Assembly: GCA_024231975.1 (NCBI GenBank)
Contig: JAAEQB010000013.1
Coordinates: 124,001-188,000 of the forward strand
DNA: 64,000 nt
DNA from: Allobosea sp.
Lineage (GTDB): Bacteria > Pseudomonadota > Alphaproteobacteria > Rhizobiales > Beijerinckiaceae
Direction: 5' to 3'
Shown here: piece after piece, positions 16,849 to 25,239 of the stretch
Position numbering within the stretch: position 1 is the stretch's first letter
Layout: every line of letters starts with the position of its first letter
Position numbers and translations under genes: made by a program
Notes under the pieces: generated by a model
Databases searched by the model: none
The model's input: only the letters and a program-made list of their open reading frames with translations
Told to the model about the DNA's origin: nothing

Positions 16849-17591
16849 CCACGCCCCTCCTCCAGGCCAAGGACCTGCGCATCTCCTTTTACGGCGTGCA
16901 GGCCGCCGACGGCGTCAACCTCGATATCCGCGAGGGCGAGTTCCTCGCCATCATCGGCCCGAACGGCTCCGGCAAGACGACCTTCCTCAACCTCTGCACC
17001 GGCTATCTCCGGCCGAGCTCGGGCGAGGTCTATCTCGATGGCAAGCCGATCACCGCCATGGCGCCGCGCACGATCGCGAGGCGCGGCATCGCCCGCGCCT
17101 TCCAGATCCCGCAACTCTTCCTCGACCAGACGGTTCTCGACAACCTGATGATCGCGGTCGCGGCCAAGCGCGGCATCTGGGTGCCGTTCAAGGCGCTCGG
17201 CGCCGATGGCCGCCGCCGCGAGGCGGAAGACCTCCTGGCGCTCGTCGGCCTCGACGGAGAGGCCGGGCAGCTCGCCGGCACTCTGCCGGAAGGGCGTCGC
17301 AAGCTCCTCGACATCGTCATCGCGCTGGCGCTGAAGCCGCGCCTCGTCCTGCTCGACGAGCCGACCAGCGGCGTCAGCACGATCGAGCGCTTCACCCTGA
17401 TGGAGACGCTGATGGCCGCGCTGCGTCGCGCCAAGGTCACGGCGCTGTTCGTCGAGCACGACATGGACGTGGTGCAGCGCTACGCCGACCGCGTCGTCGT
17501 CTGGGATTCCGGCTCGGTGATGGCCGAAGGGCCGCCCTCCGAGGTGTTCAAGGATGAGCGCGTGCTGCGCAATGTCGTGGGGGTGGCGTGA
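16845..17591 (+). CDS. ABC importer ATPase, LivG-like
   Basis: A 248-residue ATP-binding subunit. Walker A is IIGPNGSGKTTFLN, Walker B LVLLDEPTSGVS, and the H-loop LFVEHDMDVV. The signature motif is degenerate: LPEGRRKLLDI replaces the usual LSxGxxRxLEI. The long IPQLFLDQTVLDNLMIAVAAKRG insertion matches LivG rather than LivF. The start overlaps the LivM-like stop by 4 bp, and the LivF-like gene follows with a 1-bp overlap. Confidence 0.94.
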   Translation: MTTPLLQAKDLRISFYGVQAADGVNLDIREGEFLAIIGPNGSGKTTFLNLCTGYLRPSSGEVYLDGKPITAMAPRTIARRGIARAFQIPQLFLDQTVLDNLMIAVAAKRGIWVPFKALGADGRRREAEDLLALVGLDGEAGQLAGTLPEGRRKLLDIVIALALKPRLVLLDEPTSGVSTIERFTLMETLMAALRRAKVTALFVEHDMDVVQRYADRVVVWDSGSVMAEGPPSEVFKDERVLRNVVGVA

Positions 17592-18241
17592 TGCTGCGCA
17601 TGGAAGGCGTGACCGTCGCGATCGCCGGCGTTCAGGTGCTGCGATCGGTGTCGCTGGGGCTGACCTCCGGCAAGACGACGATCCTGATCGGCCGTAACGG
17701 CGCCGGCAAGACGACGACGCTCCGGGCGATCATGGGGCTGCTGCCGGTCGAGGCCGGCGCGGTCCATCTCGACGGCCAGGAGATCGGCACGACGCCGGCC
17801 TATCAGCGCGCCGCGCAAGGCATCGGCTATGCGCCGGAGGACCGCCGGCTGGTGCCGGAGTTCACGGTCGAGGACAATATCCTCCTGCCGGCGCTGGCGC
17901 TCTCCTTGCCGGCGCCCGAGCGGGCAAGCCGGCTCGACGAGGTCTATAAGCTGCTGCCGCAGCTCCACACCATGCGCAAGCGCCCGGGCGGCGGCGTCTC
18001 CGGCGGCCAGGGCAAGATGGTGGCGCTCGGCCGGGCCCTGATGGTCGCCCGCACGGCGCTCCTGCTGGACGAGCCCTTCCAGGGCCTCGCCCCTGCGCTG
18101 GCGCTCGACTATGCGCGCACGCTCGGCGAGCTCAGGCGCGGCCGGCCGGACCTCGCCATCCTGATCACGGAATCGACGCCGGCCCTGCTCGACGCGATCG
18201 CCGACGAGACGCTCCAGATCGAGCGCGGCGCGATCGGCTGA
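17591..18241 (+). CDS. ABC importer ATPase, LivF-like
   Basis: A 216-residue ATP-binding subunit, the last gene of the importer operon. Walker A is LIGRNGAGKTTTLRAIMG, the signature VSGGQGKMVALGRALM, Walker B ALLLDEPFQGLAP. It carries the LivF-type GIGYAPEDRRLVPEFTVEDN block. At the H-loop position it reads LITESTPALL, so the usual His or Gln is replaced by Ser. ATG at 17591 overlaps the preceding TGA by one base; a GTG three bases earlier is possible. The asymmetry of the two ATPase motifs may mean one weak catalytic site per dimer. Confidence 0.93.
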   Translation: MLRMEGVTVAIAGVQVLRSVSLGLTSGKTTILIGRNGAGKTTTLRAIMGLLPVEAGAVHLDGQEIGTTPAYQRAAQGIGYAPEDRRLVPEFTVEDNILLPALALSLPAPERASRLDEVYKLLPQLHTMRKRPGGGVSGGQGKMVALGRALMVARTALLLDEPFQGLAPALALDYARTLGELRRGRPDLAILITESTPALLDAIADETLQIERGAIG

Positions 18242-18283
18242 GAGGCTGATGGAGGGCGACGGGCTTTTTTCCCAGTCGCGGGT

Positions 18284-18385
18284 CATCCCGGACGGAGCGC
18301 AGCGGAGATCCGGGATCCATTCCGGAGCCTATCCGATGAAGGTTCCGGAATGGATCCCGGGTCTCCCTCCGGTCGCCCGGGACAA
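18284..18385. repeat. Double-hairpin intergenic repeat
   Basis: Begins GTCATCCCGGACGGAGCGCAG and ends CCCGGGAC; inner arms GGATCCATTCCGGA and TTCCGGAATGGATCC pair across the centre. It shares layout with the elements at 1131-1221 and 29752-29898 and again lies between convergent genes (LivF-like and napC). Confidence 0.78.
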
Positions 18386-18413
18386 CTCGCGCTTTGGTCG
18401 GCAACTGTGCCCT

Positions 18414-19124
18414 TCAGCGCTTTTCGATCTCGGCGAGATAGGTGCTGACGGCGCGCTCCGGCCCATGCCAGGAGGCGCCCTTGCCCTGCAGCTCCGGCGC
18501 TTCCTTCCAGCCCGGCTCGATGCCGGTCATGTTCGGCAGGAGATGGGCGATGCCCTTGTGGCAGTCGATGCAGGTCTTCTCGCCCGTGATCAGGAAGCGG
18601 CCATGGATCTCGGCCGCGCGGCGCGTCTGCTTGGTGAAGTCCATCGCCACGGACGAGTGGCAGTTGCGGCATTCGAGCGAGTCGTTCGCCTTCAGCCTCG
18701 ACCATTCATGCTTGGCGAGCTCGAGCCGCATGTCCAGGAACTTCTCGCGCGTCGAGATCGTGCCGAAGATCTTGCCCCAGACCTCCTTCGAGGCCTGCAT
18801 CTTGCGGGCGATCTTGTCGGTCCAGTTGTGCGGGACATGGCAGTCCGGGCAGGTCGCGCGCACGCCCGAGCGGTTGGAGAAGTGGATCGTCGACTGCAGC
18901 TCCTGATAGACGTTGTCGCGCATCTCGTGACAGGAGGTGCAGAACTTCTCGGTGTTGGTGATCTCCAGCGCCGTGTTGAAGCCGCCCCAGAAGAGCACGC
19001 CGCCGACGAAGCCGCCCAGCGTCAGGAAGCCGAGCGGCAGATAGGCGCTCGGCCGGCTGATGATCCGCCAGAAGGCGACCACCAGGCCCCAGAGCCGCCA
19101 GAAGAGCGCCTTGAGCTTGCCCAT
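18414..19124 (-). CDS. napC: NapC, membrane tetraheme c-type cytochrome
   Basis: A 236-residue NapC/NirT-family protein that takes electrons from the quinol pool and passes them to NapB/NapA. One N-terminal membrane anchor is present (AYLPLGFLTLGGFVGGVLFWGG), followed by a periplasmic domain with four heme sites: CTSCH, CPDCH, CRNCH and CIDCH. NapC's typical NTEKFCTSCHEMRDNVYQE block is intact. The start is ATG at 19124; a TTG directly before it is less likely. It is the last gene of the nap operon, 12 bp after napB. Confidence 0.96.
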   Translation of the reverse strand: MGKLKALFWRLWGLVVAFWRIISRPSAYLPLGFLTLGGFVGGVLFWGGFNTALEITNTEKFCTSCHEMRDNVYQELQSTIHFSNRSGVRATCPDCHVPHNWTDKIARKMQASKEVWGKIFGTISTREKFLDMRLELAKHEWSRLKANDSLECRNCHSSVAMDFTKQTRRAAEIHGRFLITGEKTCIDCHKGIAHLLPNMTGIEPGWKEAPELQGKGASWHGPERAVSTYLAEIEKR

Positions 19125-19136
19125 CAAAGCGCTCCG

Positions 19137-19607
19137 CTACGGCTTACGGCCGACATCGTTGGCGTCCTGGAACAGGTTCGGCACAAGGGGCGGCACATCG
19201 GTCTGCTGGACATGGCAGGCGGTGCAGAAATAGCGCCGCGGCGTCACGTCGGAGAGCACCTGCCCGTCCCGGTCCTGGAAATGGGTGACGCTGATCATCG
19301 GCGCGCCCGAGCCCTCGGTGAACTCGCGCTTGTGGCAGTCCATGCAGCGATTGGTGTTGAGCGTCAGCTGGTAGCCGTCGATCGCATGCGGGATCACCGG
19401 CGGCTGCTCCGGGTAGTTGCGCATGCGCCGGATGTCGTCGACCACCGGCCGGCCGAGCGCCGGCACGCGTTCGAGCGCCATGGGCTGGGGCGTGCCGGTG
19501 AGCCGCGGCACGGTCTTCACGGGCGAGCCATCCTGCGAGAAGGCGGCGCCGAAGGCGAGGACGAGGCAGGCCGCCAGCGCGGCCTTGAGGACGGTCGGCG
19601 CGCGCAT
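19137..19607 (-). CDS. napB: NapB, diheme electron-transfer subunit of periplasmic nitrate reductase
   Basis: A 156-residue secreted cytochrome. The signal peptide is MRAPTVLKAALAACLVLAFGAAFSQ. The two heme sites are CMDCH and CTACH, in the usual NapB setting (PPVIPHAIDGYQLTLNTNRCMDCH, RRYFCTACHVQQTDVPPLVPNLF). It passes electrons from NapC to NapA in the periplasm. Its ATG shares a base with the napA stop (19605-19609), so the two are translationally coupled. A longer upstream reading frame exists but would begin inside napA and lose the signal peptide. Confidence 0.96.
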   Translation of the reverse strand: MRAPTVLKAALAACLVLAFGAAFSQDGSPVKTVPRLTGTPQPMALERVPALGRPVVDDIRRMRNYPEQPPVIPHAIDGYQLTLNTNRCMDCHKREFTEGSGAPMISVTHFQDRDGQVLSDVTPRRYFCTACHVQQTDVPPLVPNLFQDANDVGRKP

Positions 19608-22108
19608 CAGGCGGTGACCGGCAGGATCTTGACCGCGCATTTCTTGAAATCCGTCTGTTTGGAGATCGGATCGGTGGCGTCCAGCGTCGTCTTGTTGATC
19701 AGCTGGCTCGCATCGAACCACGGCACGAACACCACGCCGGGCGGCATGCGATTACGCCCGCGCGTCTCGACGCGGGTGCGCATCTCGCCGCGCCGCGAGA
19801 CGATGCGGACTTCGGCGCCCTGGTTCAGCCCGCGCTTGCGGGCATCCTCCGGATGCATGAAGCAGCGCGCGCCGGGGAAGGCCTTGTAGAGCTCCGGCAC
19901 GCGCATGGTCATCGAGCCGGAATGCCAGTGCTCGAGCACGCGGCCGGTCACCAGCCAGACATCGTATTCCTCGTCCGGCATCTCCGCCGGTGGCTCGTAG
20001 GGCACGGCGATGATCCGCGCCTTGCCATCCTTGTTGCCGTAGAACTCGACGCCCTTGCCCGGCTTCACATAGGGGTCGAGCCCCTCGCGATAGCGCCAGA
20101 GCGTCTCCTTGCCGTCGACCACCGGCCAGCGCAGCCCGCGGACCTGATGGTAGAGATCGTAGGGCCCGAGGTCATGGCCATGGCCGCGGCCAAAGGCGGC
20201 GTATTCCTCGAACAGCCCCTTCTGCACGTAGAAGCCGAAGGCCTTCGCCTCCCGGTTCTCATAGTCGGGATCGATCTCGGAGACATCGAACTTGTCGACA
20301 TTGCCGTTGCGATAGAGGACGTCGAACAGGGTCTTGCCCTTGTAGTTCGGATTGGCGTCGAGGATCTCGGCCGGCCAGACCTCGTCGGTGGTGAAGCGCT
20401 TCGAGAACTCCATCAGCTGCCAGAGATCGGAGCGCGCCTCGCCCGGCGCATTGACGAGCTGGTGCCAGACATGGGTGCGCCGCTCGGCATTGCCGTAGGC
20501 GCCCTCCTTCTCGACCCACATCGCCGCCGGCAGGATCAGATCCGCCGCCATCGCCGTCACCGTCGGATAGGCGTCGGAGACGACGATGAAGTTGTCGGGG
20601 TTGCGATAGCCGGGATAGGCCTCGTTGCTGTTGTTCGGCGAGGCCTGCAGGTTGTTGTTGACCTGGATCCAGTAGAAATTGAGCTTGCCGTCCTTGAGCA
20701 TTCGATCCTGCTCGACGGCATGGTAGCCCGGCTTCTCCGGGATGATGCCGTGCGGGACGCGCCAGATCTCCTCGGCATGCTTGCGATGCTCGGGGTTGAC
20801 CACCGTCATGTCGGCCGGCAGGCGATGGGCGAAGGTGCCGACCTCGCGCGCCGTGCCGCAGGCCGAGGGCTGGCCGGTCAGCGAGAACGGGCTATTGCCG
20901 GGCTCCGAGATCTTACCGGTCAGCAAATGCAGATTGTAGACCATCTGGTTGGCCCAGACGCCGCGCACATGCTGGTTGAAGCCCATCGTCCAGAACGAGG
21001 TGACCTTGCGCTTGGGATCGGCATAGAGCTCGGCGAGCTGCTGCAGGAAGCCGGGCTCGACGCCGGTCAGGGCCGAGACCTTCTCCAGCGTGTAGTCCTT
21101 GACGAAGGCGGCGAAGGCCTCGAAGTCGATCGGCGTCGTCGCGGTGACGTCCTGCGCCTTCTTCGCCTTGACCTCGCGTGGATCGTCGGGCCGCAGGCCG
21201 TAGCCGATATCGGTCGCGCCCTTCACGAAGGTGGTGTGCTTGTCGACGAAGTCCTTGTTCACCCGCCCGGTCGTGATGATGTGGTTGGCGATGTAGTTCA
21301 AGATCGCCAGGTCCGTGCCCGGCTTGAACACGATCGGAATGTCGGCGAGGTCGGAGCTGCGATGGGTGAAGGTCGAGAGCACCGCGACCTTCACATGCGG
21401 ATGGCCGAGCCGGCGGTCCGTCACCCTCGTCCACAGGATCGGGTGCATCTCCGCCATGTTCGAGCCCCAGAGCACGAAGGCGTCGGCATGCTCGAAATCA
21501 TCGTAGCAGCCCATCGGCTCGTCCATGCCGAAGGTGCGCATGAAGGCGTAGGCCGCCGAGGCCATGCAGTGGCGGGCGTTGGGGTCGAGATTGTTCGAGC
21601 GGAAGCCGGCCCGCATCAATTTGGTCGCGGCATAGCCCTCGAAGATCGTCCACTGGCCCGAGCCGAACATGCCGAGCGCGGTCGGCCCCTTCTCCTTCAG
21701 CACGCGCTTGGCCTGCGCCGCCATGGTGTCGAAGGCCTCCTGCCATGATACCGGCGTGAACTCGCCATCCTTGGCGTAGGCGCCGTTCTTCTTGCGCAGC
21801 AGCGGCTGGGTCAGCCGGTCGGCGCCGTACATGATCTTGGAGAGGAAATAGCCCTTGACGCAGTTGAGGCCGCGATTGACCTCGGCCTTCATATCGCCAT
21901 GGGTGGCGATCACCCGGCCGTCCTTGACGCCGACCATGACGCCGCAGCCGGTGCCGCAGAAGCGGCAGGGCGCCTTCGACCAGGAGATCTTCAGCGCATC
22001 GACGCCGCCGGCGACGGGCTGTGCGACAGCCTCCGTGCCGACATTGGCGGCCAGCGCAGCGATGCTCGCGGCCTGGGCCTTCAGCAGTTCGCGACGGGAC
22101 AGGCTCAT
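19607..22108 (-). CDS. napA: NapA, catalytic subunit of periplasmic nitrate reductase
   Basis: An 833-residue molybdopterin enzyme that reduces nitrate to nitrite in the periplasm. The Tat signal is SRRELLKAQAASIAALAANVG. The [4Fe-4S] cluster cysteines are in CRFCGTGCGVMVG and the later NCVKG; the molybdenum ligand Cys is in ARHCMASAAYAF. The C-terminal molydopterin-binding block (YDVWLVTGRVLEHWHSGSMTMRVPEL) is complete. Length matches alphaproteobacterial NapA. It overlaps napD by 4 bp upstream and napB by 3 bp downstream. NapD is its Tat-export chaperone. Confidence 0.97.
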   Translation of the reverse strand: MSLSRRELLKAQAASIAALAANVGTEAVAQPVAGGVDALKISWSKAPCRFCGTGCGVMVGVKDGRVIATHGDMKAEVNRGLNCVKGYFLSKIMYGADRLTQPLLRKKNGAYAKDGEFTPVSWQEAFDTMAAQAKRVLKEKGPTALGMFGSGQWTIFEGYAATKLMRAGFRSNNLDPNARHCMASAAYAFMRTFGMDEPMGCYDDFEHADAFVLWGSNMAEMHPILWTRVTDRRLGHPHVKVAVLSTFTHRSSDLADIPIVFKPGTDLAILNYIANHIITTGRVNKDFVDKHTTFVKGATDIGYGLRPDDPREVKAKKAQDVTATTPIDFEAFAAFVKDYTLEKVSALTGVEPGFLQQLAELYADPKRKVTSFWTMGFNQHVRGVWANQMVYNLHLLTGKISEPGNSPFSLTGQPSACGTAREVGTFAHRLPADMTVVNPEHRKHAEEIWRVPHGIIPEKPGYHAVEQDRMLKDGKLNFYWIQVNNNLQASPNNSNEAYPGYRNPDNFIVVSDAYPTVTAMAADLILPAAMWVEKEGAYGNAERRTHVWHQLVNAPGEARSDLWQLMEFSKRFTTDEVWPAEILDANPNYKGKTLFDVLYRNGNVDKFDVSEIDPDYENREAKAFGFYVQKGLFEEYAAFGRGHGHDLGPYDLYHQVRGLRWPVVDGKETLWRYREGLDPYVKPGKGVEFYGNKDGKARIIAVPYEPPAEMPDEEYDVWLVTGRVLEHWHSGSMTMRVPELYKAFPGARCFMHPEDARKRGLNQGAEVRIVSRRGEMRTRVETRGRNRMPPGVVFVPWFDASQLINKTTLDATDPISKQTDFKKCAVKILPVTA

Positions 22109-22452
22109 CTGTCATCTCCGAAATCGTCGATAGGCTCGATCTGCTCGAACACCATGTTGGCCGAGAACACGCCGTCCATCAGCGCCATGGTGGTAAGCCG
22201 GCTGCCGATCTCGCCGCTGCTCTGCCCTTCCATCACCACGACGATCTTGCTGCCCTCGACGGCGCGCACCTCCGTGTCAGGCAGGGCGGCGATCAGGCGC
22301 GCGATCTCGGCACATTGTTCGGGGCGCGCGGTGACGACCGCACTGGAGATGTGGAAGAAGCGTTGCGGGCGAGCGGCGGCGGGAGCACGCTCGGGCAGGA
22401 TGTCGCCGGTGAGGAATTTGCGGCGGTCGATCTCGCGCTTGCCTGTCAGCAT
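22105..22452 (-). CDS. napD: NapD, NapA maturation chaperone
   Basis: A 115-residue cytoplasmic protein. The ferredoxin-like NapD core begins at about residue 31 (FFHISSAVVTARPEQCAEIARLIAALPDTEVRAVEGSKIVVVMEG) and ends with VFSANMVFEQIE. NapD binds the twin-arginine signal of NapA until the cofactor is in place. The roughly 30-residue N-terminal extension (MLTGKREIDRRKFLTGDILPER) is longer than in enterobacterial NapD and contains a twin-arginine-like RRKFLTG, resembling the start of NapF or a decayed Tat signal. It overlaps napA by 4 bp. Confidence 0.94.
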   Translation of the reverse strand: MLTGKREIDRRKFLTGDILPERAPAAARPQRFFHISSAVVTARPEQCAEIARLIAALPDTEVRAVEGSKIVVVMEGQSSGEIGSRLTTMALMDGVFSANMVFEQIEPIDDFGDDR

Positions 22453-22461
22453 GGCGGGACC

Positions 22462-22659
22462 TCAGTGCGGCGAGCCGGGAGGGCCGGGCGGCCCGAGGAC
22501 CAGTTGCGACATCCAGACGAGGAAGCCATAGCCGCCGACGATGCCGACCGCGACGATCGGCCAGATCAGAACCGCCAGCGTGAGGAAAGCCAGGAGCTCG
22601 GCTTTCCTGGTCGGCTGCACCGGGTGCACGTCACCAGTGCCCGCAGGGTCAGGTCCCAT
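22462..22659 (-). CDS. napE: NapE, small membrane protein of the nap operon
   Basis: A 65-residue protein with one transmembrane helix (LLAFLTLAVLIWPIVAVGIVGGYGFLVWM) preceded by the NapE-typical RKAELLAF. Its function in nitrate reduction is not established. It is the first gene of napEDABC and lies 9 bp before napD. The N-terminus of about 17 residues is polar and proline-rich. Confidence 0.93.
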   Translation of the reverse strand: MGPDPAGTGDVHPVQPTRKAELLAFLTLAVLIWPIVAVGIVGGYGFLVWMSQLVLGPPGPPGSPH

Positions 22660-22802
22660 CGCCAGTCTCCACCGTCATCGGCACCGGCGATCACATATCG
22701 CCGTCAGCCAGATTGGAGCTTGTCAAAGGAGCTTAATCCCCTGCCGCAAGTTGTCCAGCCCGGCGCATCCCCGCAAGGGTAGTGGGGCACCGCCGGACTG
22801 CT

Positions 22803-22816
22803 TTGACATGGATCAA
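22803..22816. promoter_or_regulatory. FNR/FixK/NnrR-type box upstream of nap
   Basis: TTGACATGGATCAA matches the TTGAT-N4-ATCAA consensus of the CRP/FNR superfamily with one mismatch. It is centred 150 bp before the napE start in the 242-bp gap between napE and a cytochrome c gene, where no other gene is seen. Control of nap by low oxygen or nitrogen oxides is the likely meaning; a promoter nearer napE was not identified. Confidence 0.75.
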
Positions 22817-22901
22817 TTCCAGGGAGGTCGCAGGCCCAGTTTCCACGCAGTTGACCGGCAGCACTCCCGGGCTGCAGCCGCGAACCGCGGCATGAGCCGG
22901 C

Positions 22902-23288
22902 TCACATCTTCTTTCCGTCCTTGTCGAACTGCTTGAGGAAGGCGGTAAGATCGGCGATTTCCTTGTCGTTCTTGATGCCAGCGAAGACCATCTTGGTGCC
23001 GGGGATCTTGGCCTTCGGATCCCGAATGTACTCGGCGAAGACCGCCTCATCCCAGGTGATGTTGGCGCCCTTGTTGGCGGTCGAATAGCTGTAGCCCTCG
23101 ACCGCGCCGGTATGGCGCCCGAACAGGCCGTTGAGCTGCGGGCCGACCAGGTTCTTGGCGCCTTCGCCGATCTGGTGGCAGGCACGGCACTTGTTCCACG
23201 AGCGCTCGCCGGCGGACACATCCTGTGCCTGGGCGCTGGTGGTAAGGAAGACAGCGGCGAAGGCAGCGGCGACGACAGGCAGTTTCAT
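22902..23288 (-). CDS. Class I c-type cytochrome (c2/c550-like)
   Basis: A 128-residue secreted monoheme cytochrome. Signal peptide MKLPVVAAAFAAVFLTTSAQA-QD; heme site CRACH in GERSWNKCRACHQIGEGAKNLVGPQLNGLFGR; axial Met in PGTKMVFAGIKN. The fold and length match mitochondrial-type cytochrome c2/c550, which carries electrons to terminal oxidases. It lies 69 bp after soxF and before the nap operon, so it is well placed to collect electrons from the Sox proteins; whether it can also feed Nap is open. Confidence 0.93.
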   Translation of the reverse strand: MKLPVVAAAFAAVFLTTSAQAQDVSAGERSWNKCRACHQIGEGAKNLVGPQLNGLFGRHTGAVEGYSYSTANKGANITWDEAVFAEYIRDPKAKIPGTKMVFAGIKNDKEIADLTAFLKQFDKDGKKM

Positions 23289-23357
23289 GCGTTTTGGACC
23301 CTGAGAAGGAAGGAATGCTCGGCGCGGCCTTGCGAGGCGGCCGCGCGGTGAATGGCT

Positions 23358-24632
23358 TCAACTGAACATGTCGGCGGTGATCGCCGCGTACCAGCCGATG
23401 TTCTCGGCCTGGTTCTCCTTGCGCAGTTCGGCACTCTCACGCGGCTGCGAGACGAAGGTTTCGCTTGCCGCGATCTTGCCGTCCTTCGGCTCGTAGCGAC
23501 CGCCGACCTTGATGGTGTCGTCGGTCTCGATCAGCGACCAGCAGGTGTTGATGTAGCGCGCCGGGAAGGTGCGGCCGCCGGCGAGCTCGCCGCGGATCAC
23601 CATCGCCGCGACCTTGGCCTGGCTATTGGCGGCGAAGGCGGATTTCGGCATGTCGCCGGCGATGCAGGCATCGCCAAGCACGAAGATGTTGGGATCAGCG
23701 ACCGACTTCATCGAAGCCGGATCGATCGTGCAGTAGCCGCCGGCCGGCGCCAGTCCGGCGGAGCGGGCGATCTCGCCGGCCATCTGCGCCGGGATAACGT
23801 TGACGAAGGCGCTGTCCTTATAGGTCTCGAAGCCTGTGACGACGGTGTTGGTCTTGGGATCGACCGACTTGATGCCGTCATGCACCTTCGGCCCGAGCCA
23901 TTCGATCATCGCGCCATAATGCTTCTCCCAGCCCTCCTGGAAGACGCCCTGCTTCGAGAAGCTGTCCTTCGGGTCGAGGATGAAGATCTTGCAGTCGCGC
24001 TTGCCGCTTGCCTTCAGCACATGGGCGAACATGGAGGCGCGCTCATAGGGGCCGGGCGGGCAACGATAGGGATTGGGCGGAGCGATCATCACGATCGTGC
24101 CGCCGTTCGGCACCGCGTCGAGCTTCTGCCTGATCAATTGCGTCTGCCGGCCGGGCTTCCAGCCATGCGGCATCGCCTCCTCGACCTCCTTCGACCAGCC
24201 GGGCACGGAATCGTATTTCAGGTCGATGCCGGGCGAGACGACGAGCCGGTCATAGGGCAGGCGATCACCGATCGAGAGCACGACCTCCTTCTTGTCGCGG
24301 TCGATCTGCGTAGCGCGGGCGCGGGCCAGCGTGATGCCATGGTTCTTCGCCAGCGCGTCATAGCGATGGCTGATGTCATCGTAGCTCTTGAAGCCACCGA
24401 TGAAGAGATTGGAGTGGAAGCAGGTCTGGTAGACCTCATTCTCCTCGACCAGCGTCACGGCGATGGCGCCGGCTGAATCCTTGGCGATGTACCGTGCCGC
24501 GGTCGCGCCACCGGCCCCTCCGCCGATCACCACGACGCGCGGCTTGGCCTGGCCAAGGGCGGCGGGCGAGGCGATGGCGAAGCTGCCGGCGGCGGCAAGG
24601 CCCGACAGGAATGTGCGGCGACTGGTCGACAT
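23358..24632 (-). CDS. soxF: SoxF, FAD-dependent sulfide dehydrogenase flavoprotein (FccB type)
   Basis: A 424-residue periplasmic flavoprotein with a Tat signal (STSRRTFLSGLAAAGSFAIASPAALG) and an N-terminal FAD-binding fold (PRVVVIGGGAGGATAARYI). The FccB motif NPYRCPPGPYERA and a late Cys (GGYCTIDPASM) supply the two cysteines of the redox-active disulfide. It oxidises sulfide and passes electrons to a cytochrome. The start at 24632 directly precedes the Tat motif. It lies between the DsrE-like gene and a c2-type cytochrome. The nearby SoxE-like cytochrome is its likely partner. Confidence 0.94.
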   Translation of the reverse strand: MSTSRRTFLSGLAAAGSFAIASPAALGQAKPRVVVIGGGAGGATAARYIAKDSAGAIAVTLVEENEVYQTCFHSNLFIGGFKSYDDISHRYDALAKNHGITLARARATQIDRDKKEVVLSIGDRLPYDRLVVSPGIDLKYDSVPGWSKEVEEAMPHGWKPGRQTQLIRQKLDAVPNGGTIVMIAPPNPYRCPPGPYERASMFAHVLKASGKRDCKIFILDPKDSFSKQGVFQEGWEKHYGAMIEWLGPKVHDGIKSVDPKTNTVVTGFETYKDSAFVNVIPAQMAGEIARSAGLAPAGGYCTIDPASMKSVADPNIFVLGDACIAGDMPKSAFAANSQAKVAAMVIRGELAGGRTFPARYINTCWSLIETDDTIKVGGRYEPKDGKIAASETFVSQPRESAELRKENQAENIGWYAAITADMFS

Positions 24633-24679
24633 GGTTCCCTCTCCCCTTGCCATCGTGCGTGACAGATTTCGTCCAGGCC

Positions 24680-25207
24680 CTATCCGACCTTCAGATAGGC
24701 GAAGCCCTTGCTCTGCATCGCGGCGACGGCGGCGACGCCCGACGGCACGAAGCCGACGAACTCGGCCTTGCGCGCCTTGCTCTTGTCGATCTTCAGCCGG
24801 GAGAAGGTGATCTCGCAGAGATGAACTTTCAGCCCGTTCTTGGCGACATCCTCGACCCGCTCGAAGATCTTCGGGATCGCGGCGGCCTCCTCGCTCCAGC
24901 TCGTTCCGTCGAGGTTCTCCAGGAAGAACTTCACGCCGGCGCCATGCGCGACGATGGCGAGCTGCAGCGCGAACGGGTCGGCGCCATAGGCGGAATAATG
25001 GTTGGCGATGTTCTGCAGCATCTGGATGAAGCGCTGGGGATCACCGAAGTCGCAATGATAGAGGCAGGCGACGTCGGCCTCCTTCTTGAGGTCGGCGAGC
25101 GCCGTCTGCCTGGGCGCCGCAAGCACCGGCGTGGCCGCTGCGACGACGCCGCTGGCCGCCGCCAGCATCAGCGCCCGGCGCGAAGCCTGCTGGGTATCCT
25201 CCGACAT
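24680..25207 (-). CDS. Exported DsrE-family sulfur-handling protein
   Basis: A 175-residue protein with a Tat-like signal (SRRALMLAAASGVVAAATPVLAAP) and a DsrE/F-type domain (VACLYHCDFGDPQRFIQMLQNIANHYSAYGADPFALQLAIVAHGAGVKFFLENL). Cys residues in LYHCDF and VHLCEITF could bind persulfide sulfur, but the C-terminal part differs from classic DsrE. Such genes recur next to soxEF in alphaproteobacteria. It is 47 bp upstream of soxF in the same direction. A sulfur-carrier or sulfide-presenting role for SoxF is inferred. Confidence 0.83.
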   Translation of the reverse strand: MSEDTQQASRRALMLAAASGVVAAATPVLAAPRQTALADLKKEADVACLYHCDFGDPQRFIQMLQNIANHYSAYGADPFALQLAIVAHGAGVKFFLENLDGTSWSEEAAAIPKIFERVEDVAKNGLKVHLCEITFSRLKIDKSKARKAEFVGFVPSGVAAVAAMQSKGFAYLKVG

Positions 25208-25239
25208 CTTGTCCTCCTCGGCTCGGGCCACATGCCCGG

